NCBI GenBank assembly: GCA_947496835.1
Contig: CANMFV010000056.1
Location: forward strand, 1-6,746
From: Flavobacteriales bacterium
GTDB lineage: Bacteria; Bacteroidota; Bacteroidia; Flavobacteriales_D; Crocinitomicaceae
Direction of reading: 5' to 3'
DNA: 6,746 nucleotides
Under the pieces are notes generated by a model that was not told the DNA's origin, ran no database searches, and worked only from the letters and a program-made list of their open reading frames with translations. Shown here in pieces: positions 6,160 to 6,746 of the stretch. The position numbers and the translations under genes were made by a program. Position 1 is the stretch's first letter. The number at the start of each line of letters is the position of its first letter.

Positions 6160-6746
6160 ATGCAACATCTTTTCTTTTTCATTCTATCCGTTTATTTTAG
6201 TCTCGCTTATGGACAACCGCTTTCCAATTGGGATGGGGAGAAAATTGTCGTGAAAAAGTCAAGTAACTCCAGTACCATCATGCATGCCGAAGCGCTTTTT
6301 GAAGATCGTTGGGATGTACTTGCGCAACCACAATTTTGGAAGCAAATCATGTTATTATCTCCAGATTCATGCCTAGTGAATGTTGCGAGTACCCGACAGA
6401 TACTGAAAAAGATGTCCTACAAAGACTGGAATAGTCAAAGTGAGGCAGAAAAAGATATTACACGAGCAGATCTACGTGCTAAATTCAATTTAGATCCGAC
6501 TACAAGGATTTTTGTCACTTCAGGAAAAAACGACTTTTATCAATTTAATGAGGTTTATCCTCAACTTTCGAAAGGCGTGGCAGCATTTGAGCGTTTTGGT
6601 GTGGATCCTTGGTATGCTCAAGCGATTTTATTGATCGAATGTCCTGGACAAATGAAAAAATCAATTTCCGGAGCCTATGGTTCTTTCCAATTAATGCCGG
6701 AGGTTGCCAGAGCTGCCGGACTAACCGTAAACGGAAGTGTTGATGA
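6160..6746 (+). CDS. Secreted SLT-domain lytic transglycosylase-like protein, N-terminal part (3' end outside window)
   Basis: The frame is open from ATG 6160 to the right edge, giving 195 residues with no stop. It starts with a signal peptide (MQHLFFFILSVYFSLAYG, cleavage near residue 18-19), so the product should act in the periplasm or outside the cell. Residues 20-135 are an extension I cannot assign. From about residue 140 the sequence matches the start of a lysozyme-like SLT domain: FGVDPWYAQAILLIECPG, with the presumed catalytic glutamate at 160, then GAYGSFQLMP at 171-180, equivalent to the family's AxGLMQLMP motif. Such enzymes cleave the MurNAc-GlcNAc bond of peptidoglycan and leave 1,6-anhydro ends. 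The usual ES after the catalytic position is EC here, and the segment up to GAYG is short. The fold call is good; activity and any C-terminal domains such as LysM cannot be judged from this fragment. The gene is divergent from yidD across 109 bases. Confidence 0.82.
   Translation, partial: MQHLFFFILSVYFSLAYGQPLSNWDGEKIVVKKSSNSSTIMHAEALFEDRWDVLAQPQFWKQIMLLSPDSCLVNVASTRQILKKMSYKDWNSQSEAEKDITRADLRAKFNLDPTTRIFVTSGKNDFYQFNEVYPQLSKGVAAFERFGVDPWYAQAILLIECPGQMKKSISGAYGSFQLMPEVARAAGLTVNGSVD

Overview
The window looks like Bacteroidota chromosomal DNA, probably Flavobacteriales. The main evidence is a very large secreted protein that ends in a type IX secretion system (T9SS) type A sorting domain, a system largely confined to this phylum. 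Supporting signs are AT-rich DNA, no Shine-Dalgarno sequences ahead of the starts, and TAnnTTTG-like -7 motifs. The family or genus cannot be fixed from the sequence alone.

Layout, left to right. (1) Positions 2-1153 (+) hold the C-terminal part of a UPF1/DNA2-like superfamily 1 helicase; its Walker A half lies left of the window. (2) A 113-base gap follows; it has no clear terminator, a weak promoter candidate, and a perfect hairpin that runs into the next start codon. (3) Positions 1267-5793 (+) encode a 1508-residue secreted modular protein: signal peptide, unassigned beta-rich domain, Calx-beta-like domain, choice-of-anchor I beta-propeller, one Ig-like domain, seven tandem 70-residue repeats with no indels, and a T9SS sorting domain. 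(4) Positions 5790-6050 (-) encode YidD, convergent with the large gene; the stop codons interlock in the four bases CTAA. A hairpin plus T-tract that would terminate the large gene's transcript lies inside yidD. (5) A 109-base divergent intergenic region carries a 14-bp perfect palindrome and -7-like motifs for both flanking genes. (6) From 6160 to the right edge (+) is the N-terminal part of a secreted SLT-type lytic transglycosylase-like protein.

The genes do not form an obvious pathway or defence system. Three of the four concern the cell envelope: a T9SS-exported surface or secreted protein, an accessory factor for membrane protein insertion, and a probable peptidoglycan-cleaving enzyme. 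The helicase appears unrelated. I see no RNA gene, insertion sequence, CRISPR array or attachment site. The most notable structures are the exactly periodic repeat array and the terminator-like hairpin embedded in the conserved motif codons of yidD.
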